Source of the DNA: Nitrincola sp. A-D6
GTDB lineage: Bacteria > Pseudomonadota > Gammaproteobacteria > Pseudomonadales > Balneatricaceae
Direction: 5' to 3'
NCBI RefSeq assembly: GCF_000764495.1
Contig: NZ_JRLB01000054.1
Span: forward strand, 46,273 to 108,329
DNA length: 62,057 nt
Position numbers and translations under genes: made by a program. Of this stretch, positions 8,704-18,410 are shown piece after piece. Below the pieces are notes generated by a model that was given only the letters and a program-made list of their open reading frames with translations, had not been told where the DNA came from and did no database searches. Each line of letters opens with the position of its first letter. Positions within the stretch are counted from its first letter, which is position 1.

Positions 8704-11497
8704 CAGGATTTGTCCTCCATTTTAGGCCGGTGCGATGTTGTCAGCTTGCCTAGGTTTGCCAGGATCAACAGGGTGGCTGCTACCACGGTAATATAAACGC
8801 CAAGGTCGAATAAAATGGCACTGGCCAGTTCAAATTCACCAATCCAGGCAGGTGGAAATAGTCAAACCAGCTAGTCAGGAAAGGTTTGCCAAACAGCCAG
8901 CTACCAGCCCCTGTGGCAGCGGCAATTAATACCCCGATTGCTATGCTCCATTGGTAATTTACTTTAAGGCGCGGCTTAATCCAGTCGACCCCATGGGCTA
9001 TGTATTGCAGTATGATAGCCACAGCGGTAATCAGTCCGGCGATAAATCCACCACCAGGCAGATTGTGGCCGCGTAAGAAAATATAAGCCGATACCAGTAG
9101 CGCCAGAGGTAATAGCGACTGGGATACCGTTCGCAGAATCATCGGGTGGCTGTCTTCTGTCCAGTTACGCCCTTTAATATCGCCTGATGGCTTGGATATT
9201 TTCATCCGGTTAATCAGTTTGAAGATACCCAGTGCGGCAATACCTAATACCAGTATTTCACCAAAGGTATCGAAGCCACGGAAGTCGACCAGGATCACGT
9301 TAACCGCATTGGTGCCACCGCCACCCGGTTTACTGTTTTCCAGGAAGAAGTCGGAAATACTCAGGCCGGAACGGGTCATGATGGCGTAGTTCAGGGTCGC
9401 AAAAATACCACCAATAAGCGCTGCAATACCCAGATCACGTGCCACACGCCCGGGGCTGGACTCCTTGGGTGTCTGTTGTGGCAAGAAAAATAACGCCAGC
9501 ATCAATAGAATTACCGTGACTACCTCAACCGATAATTGCGTTAGCGCCAGATCAGGTGCGGAGAAATACGCAAAAGACACCGACACGATCAAGCCGACCA
9601 CCGAAAGCGTGAGCAAAGAAATGTATCGCTGGCGATGCCAGATAACCGTTGCCAGGGCTGCAAAAATCAAAATAACAGCCAGAATCACGCTGATACTATT
9701 AAGCGGCAGTTGTTCCCTGTCGCCGGTGGTTTGCACCAGTTGCAACAGCGGTTTTCCAGCAAACAGGATGACCATGACAAAGAGTAAAAACAGGTAGCGC
9801 TGCAGCGAGCCATTCTCGATAAACTGGTTAATTTTCGTTGCGCTGCGCACCAGGCATTGCACCAGGCTTTCAAAAACCAGCTTGGCGTCAGTTTCCGGGA
9901 ACTGGCTTTGAAACTTAAACAGTTTGCGACGGTTATGGTAAATGATAATACCCAGAACCATGGCGACAATACTCATGATCAGTGCCAGGTTAAAGCCGTG
10001 CCAGATAGACAGAGAATAAGCTGGCACCTCACCTCCGAGTACGGCCGCAGACGCTGAATAGAGCAGGCTGCCAACCATAAAGCCAGGAAATAGACCGACT
10101 AACAAGCAAAGTCCAACCAGGATTTCGACTGGAACTTTCATATAGCGAGGGGGTTCATGCGGTACCTTGGGCAGATCAACCGGTTCGCCATTGAAAAATA
10201 CATCGTGGATAAAGCGCAACGAGTAAGCCACCGAGAAGACCGCTCCCAGCGTTGCCAGTACTGGAATCATCCAGGACAAGGAACCCAGGGTATGCTGCAG
10301 CAGTGTTTCGGCAAAGAACATCTCTTTTGACAGGAAACCGTTTAATAGCGGCACGCCAGCCATCGAAGCCGCCGCCACCATCGCCAGGGTGGCCGTGTAG
10401 GGCATAAATTTCCACAAACCATTAAGGCGGCGCATATCCCGCGTTCCGGCCTCGTGGTCGATGATTCCCGCTGCCATGAACAACGAGGCTTTAAAGGTGG
10501 CATGGTTGATAATATGAAAAATAGCGGCGATGGCGGCCAGTTCAGTGCCCATACCCAGCAGCAGGGTAATCAAGCCCAGATGACTGATGGTTGAGTAAGC
10601 CAGCAATCCCTTTAAATCATGCTTAAATAAGGCTGTGTAAGCACCCAGTAGCAATGTTGCCATCCCGGTAAGGGTGACAATGATGATCCACAGCTCTGTG
10701 CCCGCCAGCACTGGATAAAAGCGCGCCATCAAAAAAATACCGGCTTTTACCATGGTGGCTGAATGTAAGTAAGCACTTACGGGTGTGGGGGCGGCCATTG
10801 CATGTGGCAACCAGAAATGAAACGGGAACTGAGCTGACTTGGTGAAGGCCCCCAATAGCACCAATATCAGCGCAACTGGATAGGCTGCATGGGTGCGAAT
10901 AATATCGCCACTCTCAAGGACAGTCTGAAGATCATAGCTACCGACAATCTTACCGATCAGGATCAAGCCTGCCAGTAACGCCAGACCACCAGCACCCGTC
11001 ACAGCCAGCGCCATACGGGCTCCCTTGCGCCCTTCGGTATTACCATGCCAGAAGCTGATCAACAGGAATGAGCTGATGCTGGTCAGCTCCCAGAACATCC
11101 ACAGCTGAATCAGGTTGTTAGACAGCACAATACCCAGCATGGCGGTCATAAACAGCATCAGGTAGGCATAAAACTGCGCCATATTATCTTTGCCAGACAG
11201 ATAGTAACGGGCATAGAGAATGATCAGTAAGCCGATACCTAAAATAAGCAGGGCAAACAGAAACGCCAGGCCATCCAGGCGAAAAGTGATATCCATATTC
11301 AGTGCCGGAACCCAATTGGCCGTTACGATGAGGGTTTCACCACTAAATACCGCTGGAGCGCTGAACAGTACCAGCAGCAAAGCCAGTGCTGGCGCTGCCG
11401 CGGTTGCAAATGCACAGGCCGTTCTGCCAAAGCGATGCGCCAATAGTGGTGCAAACACTCCCAGAGCTGGTAATAAAGGAATCCAGAAAAGACTCAT
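8703..11497 (-). CDS. mrpA: Na+/H+ antiporter subunit A/B fusion (MrpA-MrpB), frameshifted near the C-terminus
   Basis: Largest Mrp subunit, homologous to NuoL, fused to a MrpB-like domain as is usual in proteobacteria. MrpA motifs include [16 protein letters not shown] and [15 protein letters not shown]. The MrpB part begins near [17 protein letters not shown] and includes [10 protein letters not shown]. The uninterrupted frame stops at 8780, but within about 8844-8850 a one-base shift gives [18 protein letters not shown] and the expected last helix, ending at 8703 on the mrpC start. I read this as a one-base deletion. The start is ATG 11497; an upstream in-frame TTG (11518) lies in the ribosome site. 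Probable product about 930 aa. Confidence 0.9.
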
Positions 11498-11518
11498 GGC
11501 GGCAACAGGCTCCTGCAA

Positions 11519-11859
11519 GATAAAATAATAACGTGTAATCTACTCAGCACGACGGTCTTGGTCAGACATTAAAATTGGTCGTGCTGCTAACTCACTATAC
11601 GCAGCCGTGGAAGTTTACTGTAAAAATGTGCACCTTTACAGCGCTGGACCTTGCTGATTATCAATGTTGATGTTAAATATCAATATATCCTAATTTAATG
11701 GCGTGCCAAAATAAAACCCCTGTTTTTTTAGGGCAACGCTAGGCGTTTGATCTATGTGTGACTTAGAAAGCAGATAATATGCACATATTAGTCAACCTGA
11801 GTGCTATAGTTTTTCGATCTAGTGAATGTATTTGAAGCTATTTTTCAGGAGAAATATTC
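11519..11859. other. intergenic region between divergent mrpA and LysE-type gene
   Basis: About 340 AT-rich bases with no credible reading frame. It must hold the promoters of the minus-strand Mrp operon and of the plus-strand exporter. A short imperfect repeat of TATCAAT/GATGTTAAATATCAAT occurs around 11658-11690. I see no confident terminator, RNA gene or riboswitch. Confidence 0.5.
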
Positions 11860-12492
11860 ATGCCGTTCGATCTTTGGCTTGCATTTGTTGCTGCTTCAGC
11901 CCTGTTGTTAATCATTCCTGGGCCAACGATTCTGGCCGTCATCAGTTACTCTATCGCCCATGGACGCCGTGCTAATGTCCCTTTAGTAACAGCCGTTGCA
12001 TTAGGGGATTCGACAGCACTAGCCGTGTCTATTCTGGGTTTAGGTGCACTGCTGGCAGCTTCAGCCTTTTGGTTTATGGTGATCAAGTGGCTGGGTGGGC
12101 TCTACTTACTGTATCTCGGCATTAAGCTGTTACGTAGTGGTTTTGGCTCTGTTGAAATGACAGCGCCGCCTAAACCCGGATCTCGCTGGCGATTGTTCCT
12201 GAACACCTATCTGGTAACTGCGCTGAACCCTAAAGGTATGGTGTTTTTCATGGCTTTCCTGCCTCAGTTTATTCATCCGGGCACAGATCACGTTCAGCAG
12301 TTGTGGATTCTGGGCATCACCTTTGTGGTCATGGCTACTTTAAATGCAACACTCTACGCCGTGTTTGCCGGTTCAGCCCGCAGGCTGCTATCGCGCCCGG
12401 GTGCACATCGTGGGTTTAATCTGGTGGGTGGATCGTTGCTTTCAGCGGCGGGACTTTGGGCGTTGTTGTCCCGGAATCAGGTGTCGGGGTAG
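11860..12492 (+). CDS. LysE/RhtB family amino-acid exporter
   Basis: 210-aa inner-membrane protein of the LysE superfamily, whose members export amino acids or homoserine lactones. The N-terminal signature IIPGPTILAVISYSIAHGRR (about residues 18-37) and the later LNTYLVTALNPKGMVFFMAF segment are typical; about six helices are visible. ATG 11860 is preceded by CAGGAGAA. The substrate cannot be read from the sequence. It is the last core-like gene before the accessory island. Confidence 0.9.
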   Translation: MPFDLWLAFVAASALLLIIPGPTILAVISYSIAHGRRANVPLVTAVALGDSTALAVSILGLGALLAASAFWFMVIKWLGGLYLLYLGIKLLRSGFGSVEMTAPPKPGSRWRLFLNTYLVTALNPKGMVFFMAFLPQFIHPGTDHVQQLWILGITFVVMATLNATLYAVFAGSARRLLSRPGAHRGFNLVGGSLLSAAGLWALLSRNQVSG

Positions 12493-12581
12493 TTGACTGA
12501 TAGTCAAAAGTAGAACTGGTTTTGAGCAAATTGCCCTAGCCTAGCCTGTAAGTTTGCTTTCACATTTGTGTAGGATGAATA

Positions 12582-13905
12582 TTATTGCCACGTAGACGTG
12601 ATTTCGCAAATATGAGCATTAACTGCGTTAATACTCATAAAGTGCCCAGCGATAAATACAGAAGCCAGTTTTCTGGTTAGGTTTCTTATTGTTGGTATGT
12701 CCTTTACGTTCTCCATAACGGCACATAATAACATTGCAAGCTTTTGTTCAGCTTCTTTACCATCAGAGTGATGGATCGCAAGCTCGCAGCAGATATGGAA
12801 AACATGCTCTGTGTATCCAAAATTGCTGGGATTTGTTACCTTCAGTCCCCGAAAAATTTCTCCATCAACAAAGGCTTGGGCGAGAACGATTACAAGGATT
12901 TTATGAAGGTGTCGGATGGCCGTTTCCGTATCTGGATAGGCATCAGGATACATTTTTAGTAGCTTCGCCAAAAAATAGTGCGCATATTGATCTTTTGATC
13001 TACTAAGTTGAAGTAGCTCTTCATAGGTAAGTGGATATGGTAGTCCACAAGTGACATGGCGATAAATACCAACATGTTTTTGCATGATATCCAATCCAAC
13101 CCCTAAGGACATATAAAATTGCAAGGCGTTTGCAATTGGGTATTTTGCATGATGTGATAGCTGTGCAAAAGTTGTGTCAACACAGAGCCATGGTATATCG
13201 TTCGAAATGGAAAGAGCGAGGCTAGAATATACCGATGCGTCAACAGAGTTTCTCAGGTGGACAATAGTTGGCGGCATATCAATCAAACGAGGGGTAATTA
13301 CTTCTGCAGTTTCAAGTGTGTGCTTTATAGCTATTTGAACATCAGCGGTTGCAGCTTGTACATGTTCAGATGTTGTTATTTGTATTTTACCAGTGTCTTT
13401 GTCAATGCCCATCCTAATGTAGTCATCCCTGTTGATGTTTTCAATGAATGCCTCAAGGATGGCTTTTGTCTCCATAGTGATCGCTAAACCAGTATTACAC
13501 TTAGTCAGGCCATGCACTAGTCCAGTTAATCCGCTGTATACAATGGCATAAACGTCTAAGATTATTTGTCTGGGTTGACTCTCCCCAAAACTTGGCAACG
13601 GATGTTTGATGGAAAAGCTTGAGCAATACTGTCTGAGTGCTGCATGAACCGGGCACCCCGATTCAAATCGGCGTCCTTTTAGAAAAAGTGGTATTTTCGG
13701 GTCAGAGCATATAGCTTCTTCGTTATAGACTGTATTTTTCAGTAGTTTTTTTTCTATACTACTGATCATTTCATTTGGGTCTTCAGGTAGCGAAAACTTA
13801 TAGAAACAATCACTGCCATCATTATTGGTTTGTCTCAAAACCGCCGGCTAGTCTCAGTATGGCAACATAAGGCGGCAAGACCTCGATGAGTTTTATTTCT
13901 TGCAT
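12582..13905 (-). CDS. PIN-domain protein, third gene of a TPR/PIN conflict operon (start region frameshifted)
   Basis: Continuous from TTG 13838 (418 aa), but a better start is ATG 13905, which overlaps the stop of the upstream TPR gene. That frame gives MQEIKLIEVLPPYVAILRLA and runs to 13824, so a one-base break at about 13824-13838 is likely; the whole would be about 440 aa. Four spaced acidic residues match a PIN nuclease: Asp in LDVYAI, Glu in METKAI, Asp in VDASVYSSLA and Asp in CVDTTFAQL. PIN proteins cleave RNA; here it is probably the effector. The C-terminal 190 residues are helical with no motif I recognise. In layout the operon recalls the antiphage system GAPS6 as I remember it; I could not confirm this. 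Confidence 0.65.
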
Positions 13906-15924
13906 GCGTGGTGTACCGTTTCCTCCACCTGCATGTTTAGCAAAAGTTCACCTAATGGGGAGTCGCTTTTCAGCAATATAGGCTGATTCGATTCAATATT
14001 CTGCACTACCAGCTTGGAGACCAGCATTCCATCAACAAGATAATTAAAACCACCTAAGCATGTTTCCGTTGTTTTTGAGGGTTCTAAAAATATGTTCTCT
14101 CGTATAAGTACAGCATTGGATAGTTGGAAGTTGGTAATTTCTTTAGCGCAGCCGTTTGGATTGGCTACAAACCAGTTGATAAGAATATTTTCAGCTCGAT
14201 AAAAACCATTGTTACAGGATATTTCAGAAAGTAATAGCCATGCCTTACTAGATGGATGTTCAAATATCTCGTCAGGAATTTTTTTTTAGTAGATCGACGT
14301 ACTGTTCTTGTGGTGTTTTGTTTTTCTTGTGTAGATAAATACAATAATGCCATAGAGAGAGTGAGGCTGGCGCCAAGTCTAGAGCTGACTCCATAGCCTC
14401 AATGGCACCGGATGTTTCGTTGATACGATCTAACTGTCTGGCTTTGACTTCCCACAAAAACTCGCACCAGTCTCCCTTTGGAATTTCAGCTAATACAGTT
14501 TCGAGAGTAGTGAGTTGGTGGCTGTTTACCAAAGCAATGATGTAGCTTCTCACAAGTGGTGATAGCCAAAGATCCCCTGCTGGCAGTATCGGTTTCAATA
14601 GCGAGCATACTTGAGAGTCAAGATCTGCGTCAGATAGTTTGGTGGTTAGCTCAAGAAGTCGGGGTGGGTTTAATTGAGATAGCTCACCTTGGTGAACAGA
14701 TATAAAATTAGCAACTGCACTTTTTATTTCAGCTCTGGATTTTAGGTTTCCATCGTATTTATGGCAAAGTAACTCTATGGCGACAAATTGCTGCTCAAGG
14801 TCGCTAGCTGTGTTTACTTTGCCACCCTGCCTAAGCCACTGAGTAATATCATCTGGCTTGGCGATATGACTGAGGATGAAAAGTTGCTCTTGTGAGATTT
14901 CGGAGCTCTCGGTTAAATGTTTAATCAACGAGTTCCTATAGGAAAAGTCCCGCTGAGCTTTGTCTATTTCTGAAAAAGGGCCTGAAGGATAGTTTGAGTT
15001 GCGTTCCTTTAGGCTCCGCAAAAAGGCGGCTGCACTCGAATCCAATTGTTCAATGGTATTTATGTATTTCCAGCAGGCGTCAATCAATCGGGGGTGACTT
15101 TCATTTAAATAGTTAAGAAAGCTAATTAATAGAATGATCAGTCTTTTATTATCTCCCTGGGATTCCTCCAGCATTGTTATGGTTTCGTCCATCAATGCTA
15201 TAAGCTGCTTTTGGTCTGATCGGGTAATAAGCCAATAATGTGCTTGAAAAATTTGACTGTTGAAATAGTGGTGGCGGGTAATGAGACTCACAACTTTGCT
15301 ATTGAATGTTGGGTAGGTGGATTTTAGACGATTAGCTGCTGCGACAGACTGCTCAAAGCTTCCACATCGCAGTAGCCCCCTAGTTATTCCGCATAGTGTT
15401 ATTTCGGAGAAAATTAATGCACTACTGGAAAAATAATCCTCAAGAAAAACATTCGAAGCTATAAATTCAAAGAATACCTCTTGGCAGTAGTCTCCAGGAG
15501 ATTTGATGGCTGTATATCTGCGAGTAGCATCTTCTAGCTTTTTATTATGGATATCCAGTCGCATTAATGAGGAGAGGGCAATGTCATTGAAGAAGCTATC
15601 AGGAGAGCTTCTGAGGCAGCTTTCTACAATAGAGTAGCTGTCTTCTGGCGGCGTACCATAAGCGAGATCTATTAAAACAGATACGGTTGATAATATTGTT
15701 ATAGTCGCTGTATCGAGTTGAGATGTTGCCTGAAGTGATGAGAGTTTTTCTTTGGCAGTGTCGACAGTACGATGCCGAAGATTGGTAAGAATATCTTCAA
15801 CCGGTCTTTGAATCGCTGATGGCGCTATTGACTGGTGAACGTGTTTATCACCTCCGATGTTATCTCCAGTGCTATGGTGGACTTGCATAGCCCGGGCGGT
15901 GGGTGTTGTATTCTCATTCGCCAT
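13893..15924 (-). CDS. TPR-like helical protein with N-terminal GDN(I/V)xG(D/N)K motif (frameshifted)
   Basis: Second gene of the operon. The unbroken frame gives 550 aa to 14272. It halts at a run of nine T (plus strand 14279-14287); removing one base continues the protein for about 130 residues to 13893 (about 676 aa), starting IPDEIFEHPSSKAWLLL. Residues 1-30 hold HHSTGDNIGGDKHVHQS. The rest is alpha-helical repeats with TPR-like spacing (for example LDRINETSGAIEAMESALDL), suggesting a sensor or scaffold. The start codon overlaps the preceding stop (TAATG). The extension has normal protein character, so I favour a sequencing indel over a true stop, though frameshifting at the A9 slippery run is possible. 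Confidence 0.6.
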
Positions 15925-16253
15925 TAGTGGTTAATGACCTTGTTACCAGCGACATTGTCGCCTGAGCCGGAGTGCGTTTGTACTATGGTTGTTGCGTTGT
16001 AATGTTTAATTGTTTCAATGATTTCCAATAATTCACCTGAGACAAGTAGCCTCTTTTCAATCGCCAATTCGCTCATATCGCTGTTGAGATCTAGGGATGA
16101 AATCTGATTTTCTAAGGCCGTTAGTGTTGAGTCATCGACCAGCCAGTCTTTCAGGCGGTTTTTCAGGTTTGTTCCTGATAAGGCCAATGAGTGTTTCAAT
16201 ATATCGTAGATGGTGCTTGCCAATATTGATGTGGTGATAGTCTCTGAAATCAT
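15924..16253 (-). CDS. small conserved-motif protein, first gene of TPR/PIN operon
   Basis: 109 aa, unassigned. The N-terminal 75 residues look helical (ILASTIYDILKHSLALSG onward). The C-terminus ends HSGSGDNVAGNKVINH, the same glycine-rich motif found at the N-terminus of the next protein. Motifs of this form recur in proteins associated with bacterial NLR-like and other immune modules, as far as I recall, and may mark assembly or tethering. GGAG lies about 7 bases before ATG 16253. Together with the downstream TPR and PIN genes it forms one operon with overlapping starts; it could be an immunity, adaptor or sensor subunit. Confidence 0.6.
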   Translation of the reverse strand: MISETITTSILASTIYDILKHSLALSGTNLKNRLKDWLVDDSTLTALENQISSLDLNSDMSELAIEKRLLVSGELLEIIETIKHYNATTIVQTHSGSGDNVAGNKVINH

Positions 16254-16397
16254 GATGTTCTCCAGATGTTAATTTAGCTGCTTATCCATTTCTGCATATA
16301 TTAGTTTTTGTCGTCAAATTTTACTCTTGTTTGCTTAACTTTTGATATTTTCAAGTGTGATTAGGTGTTTTCAGCTGCTTGGGATTTAGTGCATTTG

Positions 16398-16877
16398 TCA
16401 TAGATTCTCCAGACGTTGAAGTGCTTCTTCCCAAGGCAGGCGGCTTCCGGAATCTTGCATGGATTGATAAGCTGCTTTGGCAATGTCCTTGCCGATTAGG
16501 TCTTGTTCAATTATCTGTTCTACCAGCCATATTGTGCCTTTAACAATAACTGCCTCTTTTCTGGCTGCCTTGCGAAGAACCTCATCTCCCGTGAGCAATG
16601 AACATTTTTCTTGCTTGGCTAAAGCAAGGGAGAAGCAGTCGTAACGGCTAGGCCCAGAATAAGTATATGTCATCCGCATTGCTTCAATCATGCTTTCTGG
16701 GGTTAGCTCTGCTTGAATAAGACCCATATTCAGTAAGTGAGAATGCCGATGTGAAAGCTCATCGGCGAAAAGCATATCGGATACCTTGAATTCAAAGGGT
16801 AGCTTAAACATCAACTCCAAAAGCCCACCTGCTTCCATATCAATCAGTACATTAGCATCACTGATGAGTACTTGCAT
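16398..16877 (-). CDS. PIN-domain protein (partner of HTH/ImmA protein)
   Basis: 159 aa. All four PIN acidic positions are visible: DANVLID at residue 7 onward, Glu in FADELSHRH, Asp in SRYDCFSLALAKQ and Asp in LLTGDEVLRKAA. PIN proteins are metal-dependent RNases, most often toxins. The ATG immediately follows the stop of the upstream HTH/metallopeptidase gene, so the two are co-transcribed. Pairs of an Xre-ImmA protein with a PIN protein are known as toxin-antitoxin-like cassettes. The C-terminal 35 residues (KAAYQSMQDSGSRLPWEEAL) lie outside the PIN fold. Confidence 0.75.
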   Translation of the reverse strand: MQVLISDANVLIDMEAGGLLELMFKLPFEFKVSDMLFADELSHRHSHLLNMGLIQAELTPESMIEAMRMTYTYSGPSRYDCFSLALAKQEKCSLLTGDEVLRKAARKEAVIVKGTIWLVEQIIEQDLIGKDIAKAAYQSMQDSGSRLPWEEALQRLENL

Positions 16878-17930
16878 TTAGGCAGCTGCTCCTTCCATCA
16901 TTTTATCCTTTCGGAACTGAGCAACGGGCATCTTCAGTAGTTCTGCTGCTTTGGAATCGGAAATCAGGCCTTCACCAGCACCACGATAGACCAGTTGTTC
17001 GAAAAGCAAGGTTTGTTCTTTCGGGTACGCTTGTCCAGGCTCTTCTTTACGCCAGCCGTTAGATGAAAACTGAATGAAAAGAGACTGATACTTCTGTTTG
17101 TTAAGGATGCCTAAATCTTGGCAACGGTAAAGAATGCTCGCCATGCTCAAGCCATATTCATGCTTCAGAAGGTAAAGCTCTTTCCAGTCGATGCTCTGGC
17201 GTACAGCACCAATGTGTTCAATAGCTCCTTCGCGGGGTAACAGGAACGAAGATGCAAAGCGGTTACAGGCCTGCTCCTCATCTATATTTGCTGGTAGTTT
17301 GTCATGGAGTAGTAGGTGCCCCAGTTCATGTGCCAGAGTGAAACGTTGCCTACAACCGGGCCACTGGTTCGATATGACAATAACTGGCTGACTTTCAACG
17401 CTCGCCTGCATACCATCAACCTTATCAGCATGATCTGACTCAGTCACGATAACCAGAATACCTTTTGATTCAAGCATATCGATCATTTCTGGCAAGGGGT
17501 TTAAACCCAGCTGCCAAACTTTGCGAACGGCGACACTAAATGCCTCTATGTCATCCAGAGTTGATACACTTGGCAGATTAGAAGGCGGTGTAAAGCTCGG
17601 AATAGGGAAGTCTGGCCAAAGATTCTTTAATTCAAACCATCGTTCTGCCTGATCTAATACATCCGCCGAAATTCTGTCTAAAATCTTTTTAGGGGTGTTA
17701 GCTTTTTTGCGGTATTCAATACCTGAGAGCTTAAAGCTATTAGGGCGAAAGAAAAATTCGGTACGAACTCCCAAAGCTTCAGCCATTTTTATCAGAACAG
17801 AGGAAGAGGGCATGCTGTCATTATGCTCGTACTTCTTGATCATGTTGGCGCTGACACCGGCAGTTTGTCCTAGCTTGGCCATGGATAGGCCAGCCGCACT
17901 GCGTGCTCGCTTGAGACGTTCACCTATCAT
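16878..17930 (-). CDS. HTH (Xre) regulator fused to ImmA/IrrE-type metallopeptidase
   Basis: 350 aa. Residues 1-65 form a Cro/CI helix-turn-helix (LSMAKLGQTAGVSANMIKKY). The zinc protease motif FTLAHELGHLLLH (HExxH) is near residue 200, with the follow-on Glu in EEQACNRFASSFLLP. Such proteins repress their own operon and are released by proteolysis (ImmA/IrrE paradigm). GGAGG sits 6 bases before ATG 17930. Just upstream, GGTTTA and TAAACC bracket the promoter region (about 17943-17980), a candidate autoregulatory operator. The gene is followed directly by the PIN gene. The biochemical role here is inferred from family. Confidence 0.85.
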   Translation of the reverse strand: MIGERLKRARSAAGLSMAKLGQTAGVSANMIKKYEHNDSMPSSSVLIKMAEALGVRTEFFFRPNSFKLSGIEYRKKANTPKKILDRISADVLDQAERWFELKNLWPDFPIPSFTPPSNLPSVSTLDDIEAFSVAVRKVWQLGLNPLPEMIDMLESKGILVIVTESDHADKVDGMQASVESQPVIVISNQWPGCRQRFTLAHELGHLLLHDKLPANIDEEQACNRFASSFLLPREGAIEHIGAVRQSIDWKELYLLKHEYGLSMASILYRCQDLGILNKQKYQSLFIQFSSNGWRKEEPGQAYPKEQTLLFEQLVYRGAGEGLISDSKAAELLKMPVAQFRKDKMMEGAAA

Positions 17931-18269
17931 ATCGACCTCCGGTTTATGAAAATTAAAAATTACTCATAATTGTAAACCAGGGAGGCAATTTTCGCTAGCT
18001 GCTAAAGTCAGTATGGCAACTGTCCTTCAGGCTCAGAATCATTTTTTAGGTGTAATTCGGAACTCAGTGCGTTCCAATTGACGAAACGCTGACAAAATGG
18101 GCGAGTTTTGAGTAAGTTGACTAGTTCGAAGCCATAAAAATAAGGCTAAAAAGGGACTGTCAGTGTACCGAAATTGTACCGTTTGGAAATCCGTGAGGTC
18201 ATCTGGTGCAGCGGTAAATACTTATCAATCTTTAATCTGCTGATTTTTAAGTATTTTTTAAGCTTGAAA
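17931..18269. other. non-coding junction between island and tRNA-Ile2
   Basis: About 340 AT-rich bases with no credible gene. It carries the promoter and operator region of the HTH/ImmA gene at its left end. Around 18164-18183 two close copies of TGTACCG occur (GTGTACCGAAATTGTACCG); such doublets sit beside tRNA-borne island ends in some genomes, so this may be a relic of integration, but no integrase remnant can be read. Confidence 0.4.
18218..18256 (-). terminator. possible weak terminator after tRNA-Ile2
   Basis: AAATACTT and AAGTATTT form 8-base arms around an AT-rich loop, starting 14 bases beyond the tRNA CCA end on the minus strand. The stem is weak and there is no long T tract, so this is tentative. 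Confidence 0.3.
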
Positions 18270-18346
18270 TGGTGGGCCCAGCTGGACTCGAACCAGCGAC
18301 CAACGGATTATGAGTCCGTTGCTCTAACCAACTGAGCTATAGGCCC
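18270..18346 (-). tRNA. tRNA with CAU anticodon, most likely tRNA-Ile2 (lysidine type)
   Basis: 77 nt including an encoded CCA. Cloverleaf elements are all present: acceptor GGGCCTA with TGGGCCC, D-loop AGCTCAGTTGGTTAGAGC, anticodon stem-loop GGACTCATAATCC and T-arm GGTTCGAGTCC. The anticodon is CAU. A CAU tRNA next to rpoD is tRNA-Ile2 in pseudomonads and relatives, in which TilS converts C34 to lysidine; annotation software often calls it tRNA-Met. The accessory island begins on its 3' side. Confidence 0.9.
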
Positions 18347-18357
18347 TTGAAAAGCGA

Positions 18358-18390
18358 GCGCCAATGATACAGAGAAGTATGCATTGGCGC
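18358..18390 (-). terminator. terminator downstream of rpoD
   Basis: GCGCCAATG and CATTGGCGC form a perfect 9-base stem, extended by ATAC/GTAT with one bulged base, between the rpoD stop and the tRNA. On the minus strand TTTT follows after four bases. It separates the rpoD operon from the tRNA gene. Confidence 0.75.
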
Positions 18391-18410
18391 AATATGTTGA
18401 ACGCGTTGAG

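Noticed and set aside
14165..14353. 62-aa frame downstream of the TPR gene
   Set aside because: It uses the wrong frame after the A9 run; the other shifted frame stays open to 13893 and meets the next gene's start.
13854..18020. 13-base direct repeat TCAGTATGGCAAC at 13854-13866 and 18008-18020 as island attachment sites
   Set aside because: Matches of this length are expected by chance many times in 62 kb, and one copy lies inside the operon.
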